DNA of 64,000 nt from contig NZ_JANUXZ010000003.1 in assembly GCF_024834055.1 (NCBI RefSeq), positions 1 through 64,000 on the forward strand, read 5' to 3'. Source of the stretch: Corynebacterium sp. ES2730-CONJ. GTDB taxonomy: Bacteria; Actinomycetota; Actinomycetes; Mycobacteriales; Mycobacteriaceae. Below, piece by piece: positions 17,787 to 26,433 of this stretch (the first letter of the stretch is position 1; every line of letters begins with the position of its first letter). A model generated the notes under the pieces. It saw nothing but the letters and a program-made list of their open reading frames with translations, was not told the origin of the DNA and searched no databases. Both the position numbers and the translations under genes were made by a program.

Positions 17787-18125
17787 ATGAATGCTCAGCC
17801 CATGCCTAGGCGGCGCGAGCCCACCGCCCAAGAATTTGTAGAGATGCAAAAAGACCGCCAATTCCTGGAACTCAAGTCGACCTATCGATCCTTTACTTTC
17901 CCTATGTCGCTTGCGTTCTTTGTGTGGTACATCGCCTATGTCCTAACCGCTACGTATGCGCCGAGCTTTATGGCCACCCCCGTGTACGGGAATGTGAATA
18001 TCGGAGTGATTTTCGGATTTGCTCAGTTTATTACCACCTTCGTAATCACGTGGGTGTATATCCGTTATGCCAATAGGAATATTGAGCCCCAGGCTGCAGC
18101 AATCCGTTCACGTATGGAGGGTTAA
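17787..18125 (+). CDS. DUF485 membrane protein, partner of MctC
   Basis: This 112-residue protein has two membrane helices (about residues 42-64 and 76-100) and fits the DUF485 family. Such genes stand directly upstream of acetate/monocarboxylate sodium-solute symporters in many bacteria (YjcH-ActP in E. coli). Here the stop codon is three bases before the mctC start, with AGGAGG-like sequence ATGGAGGG inside its last codons serving as the next ribosome binding site. It probably supports assembly or activity of the transporter; the mechanism is not known. Confidence 0.9.
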   Translation: MNAQPMPRRREPTAQEFVEMQKDRQFLELKSTYRSFTFPMSLAFFVWYIAYVLTATYAPSFMATPVYGNVNIGVIFGFAQFITTFVITWVYIRYANRNIEPQAAAIRSRMEG

Positions 18126-18128
18126 AAA

Positions 18129-19775
18129 ATGAAGATATTATATGTAGCTGAAACCGTTTCAACCGGAAACCCCGTGCTCAACATCTCCGTCTTTATCATC
18201 TTCATTGTTATAACCATGGGGGTGGTGTTAAAAGCTGGGCGGTCTACAAAGGAGGCCTCCGACTTCTATACCGGTGGTGGATCCTTCTCTGGACGACAAA
18301 ATGGACTCGCAATTGCGGGTGACTATCTTTCTGCTGCCTCCTTCTTAGGTATCGTCGGTGCGATAGCGCTCAATGGATATGATGGATTCCTCTATTCTGT
18401 CGGCTTCTTTGTTGCATGGTTGGTCGCCCTTCTACTGGTGGCTGAACCCTTAAGGAATGTGGGTCGTTTCACGATGGCCGATGTGCTCTCCTTCCGTCTC
18501 CGCCAGAAGCCAGTACGGGTGGCAGCGGCATTTGGCACCCTATTCGTTTCCCTGTTTTATCTGATCGCTCAAATGGCCGGAGCGGGATCCTTGGTATCAG
18601 TCTTGCTTGATGTCCACGACTTTGGAAAACAGGCGATAGTAGTCGCAGCGGTGGGAGTAGTCATGATTTTGTACGTGCTCATTGGAGGCATGAAGGGCAC
18701 CACCTACGTGCAAATGATCAAAGCTGTTCTTCTAATTATTGGCGTGGGCAGCATGTCGATTTTGGTTTTTATCTCCATCAAGGGTGGTCTCTCCGCCGTT
18801 ATGGACATGGCGGTAGAAACCCATCGTGTGTCAGACACCCTCGCCCAAAAAGGTTACGAAGCGTCACAGATTCTGGAACCAGGGTTAAAATTCGGCCAGA
18901 CTGCGACCTCACGTCTTGATTTTGTTTCCCTCGGACTATCTCTAGTCCTGGGTACAGCCGGTCTCCCGCACGTGCTCATGCGCTTTTACACCGTTCCTAC
19001 CGCAACGGAGGCACGGCGCTCAGTTACGTGGGCTATCATCCTCATCGGCGCCTTCTACCTGATGACGTTGGTTCTTGGATACGGTGCTGCCGCTCTGGTG
19101 GGACCGGACCGGATCCTTGCCGCACCTGGGGGAGCCAATTCAGCCGCTCCGTTACTTGCTTTGGCACTCGCTGGCCCGTTCTTCATGGCGATTATTTCGG
19201 CAGTAGCCTTTGCAACCGTCCTAGCTGTTGTCGCGGGACTCGCAATTACCGCCTCGGCATCAATCGCCCACGATATCTACAATGGGGTACTTCGCAATGG
19301 AGAAGCCACGGAAGAAGAGCAAGTACGGGTATCGCGCATAACAGTTGTCATCATTGGCGCGGTTTCGATAGCTCTGGGTATCCTTGCCATGGGGCAAAAT
19401 GTAGCTTTCCTAGTCTCTCTTGCATTCGCAGTTGCCGCCTCGGCAAACCTACCCACCATATTGCTCTCGCTGTACTGGAAGAAATTCAATACCACAGGTG
19501 CTGTAGCCTCTATGTACACAGGTTTAGCTCTGGCCGTCTTGCTTATAGTCTTCTCACCAGCAGTCTCGGGATCGGCGAATTCCATGCTGGGGGAGAACGT
19601 CAACTTTGCATACTTCCCGCTCAACAGTCCAGGTATAGTATCGATTCCTTTGGCCTTCTTAGCCGGCATTATTGGAACTTTTATGGGCAAACCAGATAAC
19701 CTCGATCACCTTCAGGCGGAGATGGAAGTCCGCTCTCTAACTGGCGTCGGAGTCGAAGCGGCGGTCGATCACTAG
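18129..19775 (+). CDS. mctC: monocarboxylate/cation symporter MctC
   Basis: The 548-residue protein is a sodium:solute symporter with about 13 membrane segments. Family motifs include FYTGGGSFSGRQNGLAIAGD near residue 50, the GTAGLPHVLMRFYTVP segment and AFATVLAVVAGLAITASAS. It is co-transcribed with a DUF485 partner, and position and sequence fit MctC of C. glutamicum, which takes up acetate, propionate and pyruvate. The likely operon promoter region holds a GlxR-type site. Palindromic sequence follows the stop codon. Confidence 0.93.
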   Translation: MKILYVAETVSTGNPVLNISVFIIFIVITMGVVLKAGRSTKEASDFYTGGGSFSGRQNGLAIAGDYLSAASFLGIVGAIALNGYDGFLYSVGFFVAWLVALLLVAEPLRNVGRFTMADVLSFRLRQKPVRVAAAFGTLFVSLFYLIAQMAGAGSLVSVLLDVHDFGKQAIVVAAVGVVMILYVLIGGMKGTTYVQMIKAVLLIIGVGSMSILVFISIKGGLSAVMDMAVETHRVSDTLAQKGYEASQILEPGLKFGQTATSRLDFVSLGLSLVLGTAGLPHVLMRFYTVPTATEARRSVTWAIILIGAFYLMTLVLGYGAAALVGPDRILAAPGGANSAAPLLALALAGPFFMAIISAVAFATVLAVVAGLAITASASIAHDIYNGVLRNGEATEEEQVRVSRITVVIIGAVSIALGILAMGQNVAFLVSLAFAVAASANLPTILLSLYWKKFNTTGAVASMYTGLALAVLLIVFSPAVSGSANSMLGENVNFAYFPLNSPGIVSIPLAFLAGIIGTFMGKPDNLDHLQAEMEVRSLTGVGVEAAVDH

Positions 19776-19785
19776 TATCGCGGTA

Positions 19786-19821
19786 GAGCCTTAAGGCTCC
19801 AAAAATAACCCTGTTAAGGCT
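19786..19821 (+). other. overlapping alternative hairpins after mctC
   Basis: GAGCCTTAAGGCTC (19786-19799) is a perfect 14-base palindrome. Its left half AGCCTTAA (19787-19794) can also pair with TTAAGGCT (19814-19821), so two exclusive stems are possible. There is only a weak T run after the second. It may be a terminator of mctC or a switch before the next gene. Confidence 0.5.
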
Positions 19822-19871
19822 TTAATCACGGCCGTTTGTATGTGCTCATATACCGTCAATAGAATGAAGAA

Positions 19872-20708
19872 ATGCTCTTAACCTCTGCTAGCAGGAAGGG
19901 CTTCGGTATATGGCCACACCGGGTCATAGGCCCGCTACTCATAGTCGGACTATGCCTCGGGGCTTGCACCCGCGAACCTGCAGATCAACCCTCCTTAACC
20001 CGACGTCAACACGAAGGGCGATGGCTTGATCTCAAAGGGTTTCAGGTCCCTCAGCTGGGAGATCCAGTAAAAGATAATTTCAGCGCTCAAATTACCTATG
20101 TCAATATCGCCGAAGGCGGTCATATCGGGACTGTGAATGAGCGCGCACCCCGTCCCGCTCTCAGTCTGATCAAGCTCTATATCGCTCAATATATTTTCGA
20201 GCGTGGCGATACAAGCGATTTCCCCCGGGCTAGGTCAATGGTTAGAACTTCCGATGACGATCTAGCCACGGATCTGTATGAAAAATATCCGCAATCCATC
20301 GATTGGGTGATTAAAAAATACGGTCTCGAATCAACCCAAGCGAATACTCAGTGGGGATATTCGCTGACGAGTACTTTCGACGTTGCCTACTTCCTTGCCC
20401 AGGTGCTCATTAATAATCCGCAGGCGCCGGTGCTGCGAGCGATGCGAGACACGGCAGCGACCGCTAAGGACGGAACGAGTCAAAACTTTGGTACCGCTAT
20501 TTTTCCGGGAGTGGAAGGAACTAAGTTTGCGTGGTCTAATGAAAAAGACATCCACGCCTCCGCATCTTTTGGAACTGACTTTGTGGTCGTGGCCAGCAGT
20601 TACGGTGATGCGGACAAGCTGACCAAGCTCGTCCGCATGCAGCTTATCGATGCTCCGTTAGCGACATCGACTAGCTCGACAGCCGCACAATTTGAAGAGC
20701 CTGATTGA
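19872..20708 (+). CDS. secreted lipoprotein with serine beta-lactamase-like fold
   Basis: This 278-residue protein has a signal peptide with lipobox-like LCLGAC (cysteine near residue 32). The mature part shows an SxxK motif in LSLIKLYIAQYIFERG and an SDN-like motif in RTSDDDLATDLY, with a possible third active-site strand in VEGTKFAW. That order and spacing fit the penicillin-binding/class A beta-lactamase fold, though identity to true beta-lactamases looks low and the KTG triad is altered. It could act on peptidoglycan or be a non-catalytic relative. It overlaps the convergent DUF1906 gene by 38 bases. Confidence 0.75.
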   Translation: MLLTSASRKGFGIWPHRVIGPLLIVGLCLGACTREPADQPSLTRRQHEGRWLDLKGFQVPQLGDPVKDNFSAQITYVNIAEGGHIGTVNERAPRPALSLIKLYIAQYIFERGDTSDFPRARSMVRTSDDDLATDLYEKYPQSIDWVIKKYGLESTQANTQWGYSLTSTFDVAYFLAQVLINNPQAPVLRAMRDTAATAKDGTSQNFGTAIFPGVEGTKFAWSNEKDIHASASFGTDFVVVASSYGDADKLTKLVRMQLIDAPLATSTSSTAAQFEEPD

Positions 20709-21546
20709 TCTGATCCCCATGTGGCAATGGGAAGCGATCTGCACCTGGAATGTGCGAGCTTAAACCAGCAAGAGCGTGTCCCAGATCAGCGCGAGGTGGC
20801 GCCGGTGGTTGGGGGAGAAGGATTCCGCGGTCGCCCGGTCGCCACTGACCCCAGTCGCGAGCATAAACATTGTTGACATCAACGAGAATTCCGTCCACAG
20901 TACGTTGTTGACCGGCCTTTTGGTGGATGGTTGTGAGGGGATGGATACGTCCCTGGGAGCCCCAGTCGTGCTGCCAGTAGAAGGATCCGAGTCCATCGCG
21001 ACTGGCCCACTCAATAGTGTTGTAATTGCCATAAATGCCCATGCTGTAGCCCCCTAATAAGAGAGCTTCTTGGAAAGCTCGAAGGTAGGGGCGAATGAGC
21101 TGATCGTACTCTGCCCATGTGGGGTTATCGTCGATGGCTACGTAGATGGGGCGACCAGTCGGTCCCCCTGCAGCCTTGTGCAAAGCGATAGCCTGCGGCG
21201 CGTGGATTGCCGCGCCGTATGCTCCCTGGCGCCAATCCGCTGTGGGGCCTTTGCCAAATTGATAGACGGAAGCGGTGCTGAGACCGTTCGCTGCAAAATC
21301 ACGAGTCTCTCTTAGGCCAACGGGTTTGCCTAGCATCCAGAGTGCATCGGGGCGTGGGCGGGAGACATAGCGGACAGCGCCCGCAGCACCGCTGGCTTTT
21401 ACAGCAGCTGCCGAGGGAACGCCAGCAGAATAGTCGAGAACGGTTGCTTGGATGGGTCCCAAAGCAAATGCTTGGGGTGAAAAGCCTATGCTGATGGCGG
21501 CGCTGAGAGCGAGAGCCTTGACGAGGCGGGTGTTAAAGAAAGACAT
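20671..21546 (-). CDS. secreted DUF1906 glycoside hydrolase-like protein
   Basis: The 291-residue product has a signal peptide (about residues 1-28, ending AFA) and a DUF1906 domain, the glycoside-hydrolase-like fold also found in mycobacterial Rv2525c. Family blocks are LDYSAGVPSAAAVK, GAVRYVSRPRP, IYVAIDDNP and YWQHDWGSQG. AAGGAG precedes the ATG at 21546, so the longer frame is discarded. Such proteins are thought to act in the cell wall; a substrate is not established. The C-terminal tail overlaps the convergent lipoprotein gene. Confidence 0.88.
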   Translation of the reverse strand: MSFFNTRLVKALALSAAISIGFSPQAFALGPIQATVLDYSAGVPSAAAVKASGAAGAVRYVSRPRPDALWMLGKPVGLRETRDFAANGLSTASVYQFGKGPTADWRQGAYGAAIHAPQAIALHKAAGGPTGRPIYVAIDDNPTWAEYDQLIRPYLRAFQEALLLGGYSMGIYGNYNTIEWASRDGLGSFYWQHDWGSQGRIHPLTTIHQKAGQQRTVDGILVDVNNVYARDWGQWRPGDRGILLPQPPAPPRADLGHALAGLSSHIPGADRFPLPHGDQINQALQIVRLSS

Positions 21547-21616
21547 ATTGCTCCTTATCAGTGATGCTAATAGATCACACTGGTTCAAGACTTTAACACT
21601 TTCAACGCTTAAAAAA

Positions 21617-22864
21617 CTACCCTGTTTGTTCCTGTTGCGAGTTGGATTTATCCAACAGGTGAGCCAGTAGAGGGAAAAGTAGCACTGTGATGCTACCTGC
21701 CGCCACCAGAATTGAAGCGTTGGCAGAGCTTATGATCTCAGAGGTTGTCGCCACATCGGTGACGGCCACAATAATGGGTAGCGCGGTCGCGCCATATAAG
21801 CTGAGCTGGATTTTCTCTCGAGTTGTCTCGAGCCCGGAGCCAGTATTGGAGAAAATCTCGCGAAGTAAAATTGGTAGCCCGCGCGCGATATAGATGACCG
21901 GAATGAGAATCGCTAGACGCATGGGGTTGTCGACGACGGCGGCAGTGTCGATTGCCATACCCGAGCACACGAAGAAAACGGGAATTAATAGACCGTACCC
22001 AACGACATCGAGACGCTGTTCAAGAGCGTTGCGATATTTTTTCGGCACCAACTGACGCAGGATGAAACCAGCTGCAAACGCGCCCAAAACTACGTCGAGT
22101 TGGAAAGCGGCTGCGACCGCCATCAATATGGCGAGCATCCAAATTACCACGCGCAATACCATCTGATTCGTTGCGCTCGCTGAGCTAATCATAGCTCTGC
22201 CCACCCATGGAACTAGATTCCTTACTGTCGCTGGAATTGCGGCGATGAGCACCGCAATCGCGAAGAATGAAAGCAGTACCGTGGCGGTTAGCCAGGTGGT
22301 GCGGGTAGAAAGCAGCAGAGCCATAGCGAAAATAGGGAAGATCTCGCCGATAGCGCCATGCACTAGCAGCGACTTGCCTACATTAGTATCCAGCATGTCC
22401 TGTTGTTTCATGATGGGCAAGAGCGTGCCTACGGCCGTCGATGTCACTGCGATTGCGAGCACCGTTGCGGTAGCCGATGTGCCATAATCTAAAATATAAT
22501 TAGCGCCTATATAAGATAGAGCGATACATGCGAGCCATGTAACAGAGGCCGTGAATCCTTCACGGCTGCGCACAGTTGACACCTTGATCTCGTATCCAGC
22601 CAGTAGGAAGAGCATTCCTAGGCCCAGATCTTTAAGTAAAGAAACTCCACCTTCAATATCAGCGAGGTGAAGGGCATGAGGGCCAATGAGAGCTCCCAAA
22701 CCAATAAGCAAAACCACAGCTGGAATACGCTTTCCAGTTAGCCAAGACAATATTGGGGCTAAGGAGGCCGCAGCCATGATCCACGCGAAGGAGACAAGCG
22801 TGCTGGTTTCCACGGAGCCGGCGGCCAGGAGGACGGGTTCTGAATCACCCAGAAAATTCTGCAT
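21617..22864 (-). CDS. cation:proton antiporter (CPA2 family)
   Basis: This 415-residue membrane protein has about 12 helices and the CPA2 transporter pattern, including LLIGLGALIGPHAL, LGLGMLFLLAGYEI and ITSTAVGTLLP-like segments. No C-terminal TrkA-N domain is present, unlike KefB/KefC. It probably exchanges sodium or potassium for protons. It is a single-gene unit between the DUF1906 gene and a gene-free region. Confidence 0.9.
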   Translation of the reverse strand: MQNFLGDSEPVLLAAGSVETSTLVSFAWIMAAASLAPILSWLTGKRIPAVVLLIGLGALIGPHALHLADIEGGVSLLKDLGLGMLFLLAGYEIKVSTVRSREGFTASVTWLACIALSYIGANYILDYGTSATATVLAIAVTSTAVGTLLPIMKQQDMLDTNVGKSLLVHGAIGEIFPIFAMALLLSTRTTWLTATVLLSFFAIAVLIAAIPATVRNLVPWVGRAMISSASATNQMVLRVVIWMLAILMAVAAAFQLDVVLGAFAAGFILRQLVPKKYRNALEQRLDVVGYGLLIPVFFVCSGMAIDTAAVVDNPMRLAILIPVIYIARGLPILLREIFSNTGSGLETTREKIQLSLYGATALPIIVAVTDVATTSEIISSANASILVAAGSITVLLFPLLAHLLDKSNSQQEQTG

Positions 22865-23424
22865 TGCATTGATTTTAATGTGATCACCGGAGAAATCTCA
22901 TAATAAGAATCAAGCCAATTTCTCAGGCACGGGTGAATATTCCTAAGGCTGGATGGTGCTACAGACAGCGCACCCAGTCAAGGGCAATGTGAGCTTCGTG
23001 CTTCTAGCGGTATTGGATGTCATCTCTTCCATTGTTAATTTCGCATTGCCACCTGTACCCCTGCGTTCTCGGAAGCTGCGATAAAGGGGGGAGGAAATTA
23101 AGCAAAGTCACAAGACGGCAAAGATTATGGCTACGCCCTTAGGACTCCGTGATCCTAGCCGAATGAGCACGGCAGATATGAGGGCCGACGATAGGGGTGC
23201 ATTCTGCACATCGAGTCCACACCAACGGACCCACGCGGTTAACACGAATCGAATTCTCCAAGCGTCAAAGCCTCATAGTTAAGGAATGACTCAGGATAAG
23301 ACAGGTTGCGATTGTTGTTCACGCATAAAGGAGATGACGGAAGCGGGGTCCATGAGATAGATACTAAAAATCCGGCTATCGTTTGGAGCTCACTCACTAG
23401 GGATCGCTCTTAGGAATAAAAAAG
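22865..23424. other. gene-free region next to tRNA-Arg
   Basis: These 560 bases hold no convincing gene. A 24-codon frame with a CDCC cluster (23286-23360) is present, but its ribosome binding sequence AAGGA is almost adjacent to the start. No copy of the tRNA 3' end is seen, so there is no sign of an integrated element. Confidence 0.5.
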
Positions 23425-23497
23425 TGCCCCAGAGAGGAATCGAACCTCCGACACCGGCTTTAGGAGAGCCGTGCTCTATCCACTGAGCTACTAGGGC
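23425..23497 (-). tRNA. tRNA-Arg (anticodon CCU)
   Basis: Reading the minus strand, a 73-base cloverleaf folds: acceptor GCCCTAG with CTGGGGC (one G-U pair), D arm GCTC/GAGC, anticodon stem CGGCT/AGCCG around loop CTCCTAA, and T arm GGAGG/CCTCT with loop TTCGATT. The anticodon CCT reads the arginine codon AGG. No CCA is encoded. A T run follows on the minus strand. Confidence 0.97.
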
Positions 23498-23692
23498 AGC
23501 GGTAGGGTCAAAGCCCACCATCTAGGTAGCGTACCCGAATACTAAGAAGTGGCCATAATTAGTACCCCTAGCAGCAAAAATATCTCTCCATTCCAGCCGG
23601 TGGCTATCTGGCCTATGCTTTTGCTTAGCCATAGAACCGTATAGAATCACCACTACTAACTAGTGCAGACGAAGTGTGAGGAAGGTTTAGAT

Positions 23693-23989
23693 ATGTCCAG
23701 CGAGGCGATTTTTCGCGATGTTACAGGAATTAGCGTATCAGCATCAATGATCGAGGAGGATGGCCACCAGTATCTCGCCCTTGATCTGATCGACGACGAG
23801 GGACATCCGCTCTCTCGTTTGCTCACCCTCAACCGGTATGACGCTAAACAGATGTCAATGGCATGTGAGCACTATTTACGTCAACAGATATCGGCTGATT
23901 TTACCGTCCTATCAGGGCACTTCACCTCTAGTGAACGTGAGAGCTTTGTGGATCCAGTGGACCCAGTGGATCCACAAGATGAGAATTAG
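23693..23989 (+). CDS. small protein of unknown function upstream of cobF
   Basis: The 98-residue acidic protein has no membrane segment or known motif. Its C-terminus contains three tandem Val-Asp-Pro units encoded by a 9-base repeat. The ATG at 23693 is chosen because GAGGAAGG stands before it; an upstream start at 23663 lacks one. It ends four bases before cobF, so the two form an operon. I do not recognise the family. Confidence 0.8.
   Translation: MSSEAIFRDVTGISVSASMIEEDGHQYLALDLIDDEGHPLSRLLTLNRYDAKQMSMACEHYLRQQISADFTVLSGHFTSSERESFVDPVDPVDPQDEN
23948..23974 (+). repeat. three tandem 9-base repeats
   Basis: GTGGATCCA, GTGGACCCA and GTGGATCCA follow each other without a gap and encode Val-Asp-Pro three times at the end of the small protein before cobF. 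Copy number could vary between strains. Confidence 0.9.
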
Positions 23990-23993
23990 ATAA

Positions 23994-24743
23994 ATGCGGA
24001 CAGTTCTCGTGATCGGCATCGGTGCCGGCGACCCAGATTTTCTCACCCTACAGGCTAGCGCAGCTCTCAAACGCGCCCGAGCTGTTTTTGCTCTCGATAA
24101 AGGCGATACTAAGGCCGATCTCTTAGAGCTTCGGCATCGTATCATCGATCGCCATGCTCCACAAACACCGATCTATTCCGTGGAAGATCCTCCCCGAGAT
24201 CGCAACCCTAAGAATTATGATGCCGAGGTACGCTCCTGGCACAGCGCTCGAGCGCACCTGTTGGCCTCAAGTATTCGAGACAATTCAGACAAGGACGATA
24301 CGATCGCCTTTCTTGTCTGGGGGGATCCCTCTCTTTATGATTCCACCTTGCGCATTATCGAGAAAATGCGGGAGCTCGAGGGGCTAGAGATGGCAGTTGA
24401 TGTTATTCCTGGCATTACTGCTATCCAAGTGCTGACCGCACGCCATGGACTGCTTCTCAATCGTATTGGTGAAGCTATTCATATCACTACCGGCCGCAAC
24501 CTCAAAGATACCCGAGAGATAGAGCGCCGCAATTGTGTGGTTATGCTGGACGGCCACGCAGCTTGGCTGGAGAATTTTAGCCCTCAGACCTATATGTGGT
24601 GGGGCGCCTATCTGGGCACCGATAAGGAGGTACTGCGCCACGGGTATGTTTCAGAGATCGGTCACGAGGTGCGCGATCTCAAGCAAGATCTCCGTCAGCG
24701 CCACGGCTGGATTTTGGATATCTATCTCCTGCGAGAGCTATAA
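23994..24743 (+). CDS. cobF: precorrin-6A synthase (deacetylating)
   Basis: The 249-residue protein is a tetrapyrrole methylase of the CobF type: VIGIGAGDPDFLTLQA at the N-terminus, FLVWGDPSLYDSTLRI and VIPGITAIQVLTARHGLLLN are family blocks. CobF methylates precorrin-5 at C1 with loss of the acetyl group in aerobic cobalamin synthesis. No other cobalamin gene is in the window, so the gene is an orphan here. It is co-transcribed with a small unknown gene and overlaps the convergent mycoredoxin gene by six bases. Confidence 0.92.
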   Translation: MRTVLVIGIGAGDPDFLTLQASAALKRARAVFALDKGDTKADLLELRHRIIDRHAPQTPIYSVEDPPRDRNPKNYDAEVRSWHSARAHLLASSIRDNSDKDDTIAFLVWGDPSLYDSTLRIIEKMRELEGLEMAVDVIPGITAIQVLTARHGLLLNRIGEAIHITTGRNLKDTREIERRNCVVMLDGHAAWLENFSPQTYMWWGAYLGTDKEVLRHGYVSEIGHEVRDLKQDLRQRHGWILDIYLLREL

Positions 24744-24995
24744 GGCGCTGAGCTCCTTATAGCGGCGCGCCACTTGACCGGCCGGAGGATTGGTGGCGTG
24801 GGATCCGTCAGAATACAGCACGGTGGGCACTACCCGATTGCCGCTATTGACGGATTCCACCCACGCTGCGGCTGTGGCATCAGCATCGACATCAACCGTG
24901 GTGTAGGGGATATTCTTGTGGTCCAAATCGGCCAGCAAGCGCTGACAGAACGGGCACCACGAGGTGGCATAGATGGTGATGGGGGTTGAACTCAT
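24738..24995 (-). CDS. mrx1: mycoredoxin (glutaredoxin-like protein)
   Basis: The 85-residue protein is a small thioredoxin-fold oxidoreductase with the active site WCPFC (cysteines 14 and 17), and the cis-proline segment RVVPTV followed by SDGSHATNP. Mycoredoxin 1 removes mycothiol from oxidised proteins in the cytoplasm of actinobacteria. It lies 11 bases after folA on the same strand, so it is probably co-expressed with thyA and folA. The same neighbourhood is known to me from C. glutamicum. Confidence 0.92.
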   Translation of the reverse strand: MSSTPITIYATSWCPFCQRLLADLDHKNIPYTTVDVDADATAAAWVESVNSGNRVVPTVLYSDGSHATNPPAGQVARRYKELSAL

Positions 24996-25006
24996 GAATC
25001 AAATCC

Positions 25007-25501
25007 TTAGTCGCTGAAGATTTCTGTTGCTATTCTATCCCAGGTTTGAAAACAATAACTCTGGCCTGAACGGGAGATGGTCCAATCGGTGTGATCGGTG
25101 AGTCTAAAATCTTGGGGGATCTCAGGGGCTAGAACGGCTTTTTCACCAACTTCGATATCGGCGTCGATAAGTGTCCGAACAATGCGACCCACCAGGGGGA
25201 GTGTTTGCCGGTAAATCTCCCCACCCCCGATGATCCAGCCACGATCGGGTAGCTGAGCTAGATCATGTATCACCCTGGCACCCTGCGACCACGCGCCGGG
25301 TTCGCGAGAGGAAATAATAATATTTTCCCGATGAGGTAGGGGACGCACGCTCAACGATTCCCACGTCTTGCGCCCCATAATGACAGTGTGGTTAAGTGTC
25401 TGTTCTTTAAAGAACCGCATATCCTCTGGCACATGCCACGGCATGGTAAGGCCATCGCCGATTATACGGTTGAGATTTTGCGCCCAAATAGCTCCTAGCA
25501 T
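25007..25501 (-). CDS. folA: dihydrofolate reductase
   Basis: The 164-residue enzyme reduces dihydrofolate to tetrahydrofolate with NADPH. Conserved parts are LGAIWAQNLNRIIGDG, MPWHVPEDMRFFKE with the catalytic acidic residue, VIMGRKTWES and WIIGGGEIYRQ. Its start lies two bases after the thyA stop, an arrangement that matches supply and demand of folate in thymidylate synthesis. The size is normal for the family. Confidence 0.95.
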   Translation of the reverse strand: MLGAIWAQNLNRIIGDGLTMPWHVPEDMRFFKEQTLNHTVIMGRKTWESLSVRPLPHRENIIISSREPGAWSQGARVIHDLAQLPDRGWIIGGGEIYRQTLPLVGRIVRTLIDADIEVGEKAVLAPEIPQDFRLTDHTDWTISRSGQSYCFQTWDRIATEIFSD

Positions 25502-25503
25502 CT

Positions 25504-26307
25504 CTACACCGCCACCTGAGCCTTAATTACAGGGTGCGGATCGTAGCCTTCGAAAGCAATATCGTCGAAGGTGTAGGAGAATATATCTGGTGCCGTGCGT
25601 AATTTGAGCTGGGGATAAGGGCGGGGATCTCTGGATAATTGCAGGGCTACCTGCTCACGGTGATTATCGTAAATATGGCAGTCGCCACCGGTCCAGATAA
25701 ATTCCCCGACGTCAAGACCAGCTTGCTGGGCAAATATGTGAGTAAGTAGAGAATAGGAAGCGATATTAAAGGGAACCCCGAGAAACATATCGGCACTACG
25801 CTGGTAAAGCTGGCAGGAAAGCTTGTTATCTGCCACGTACAGCTGGAATAAGAGATGACAGGGGGGCAGAGCCATATTGTCGAGCTCGGAAACATTCCAC
25901 GCCGAGACAATATTGCGGCGGGAATCGGGGTTATTTTTCAATGTGGTGAGAGCTTGAGAGATCTGATCGATATGAGCCCCATTGGGGGTCGGCCAACTGC
26001 GCCACTGCACCCCATAGATGGGGCCTAGGTCCCCATTCTCATCGGCCCATTCGTTCCAGATGCGAATATTATTGTCCTGTAACCATCGCACATTTGATGA
26101 ACCCTGCAAGAACCACAGTAATTCGCCAACAACTGAATGCACGTGCACTTTCTTGGTAGTAATAAGCGGAAACGATTGCGCTAAGTCAAAGCGCATTTGT
26201 TGTCCAAATAAGCTCGTCGTTCCCGTACCTGTGCGATCGTCTTTATGAGATCCATCTGAGAGAATTTTCCGCAGGAGATCCTCATAGGGGGTGGCAATAG
26301 TAGACAC
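25504..26307 (-). CDS. thyA: thymidylate synthase
   Basis: The 267-residue ThyA methylates dUMP to dTMP using methylene-tetrahydrofolate. Motifs seen are [15 protein letters not shown] with the phosphate-binding arginine, the catalytic cysteine in LPPCHLLFQ, the arginine-bearing [17 protein letters not shown] and DCHIYDNH. It is the first gene of the thyA-folA-mrx1 group. The 126-base spacer to cysQ probably contains its promoter. Confidence 0.96.
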   Translation of the reverse strand: MSTIATPYEDLLRKILSDGSHKDDRTGTGTTSLFGQQMRFDLAQSFPLITTKKVHVHSVVGELLWFLQGSSNVRWLQDNNIRIWNEWADENGDLGPIYGVQWRSWPTPNGAHIDQISQALTTLKNNPDSRRNIVSAWNVSELDNMALPPCHLLFQLYVADNKLSCQLYQRSADMFLGVPFNIASYSLLTHIFAQQAGLDVGEFIWTGGDCHIYDNHREQVALQLSRDPRPYPQLKLRTAPDIFSYTFDDIAFEGYDPHPVIKAQVAV

Positions 26308-26433
26308 GGTGAACGCTCCTTTATCTCCGAGTTGTATTTATGCTCAGTGCACCATCGTACGTTTTTAAACCCGCCACACACCGAGTGAATCAAAGGTCTC
26401 GGGGTGCAGCGGGCTAAAGTCTAGAGGTGCATC

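Noticed and set aside
22865..23497. Integrated element at tRNA-Arg
   Set aside because: No integrase gene and no repeat of the tRNA 3' end was found near the tRNA gene.
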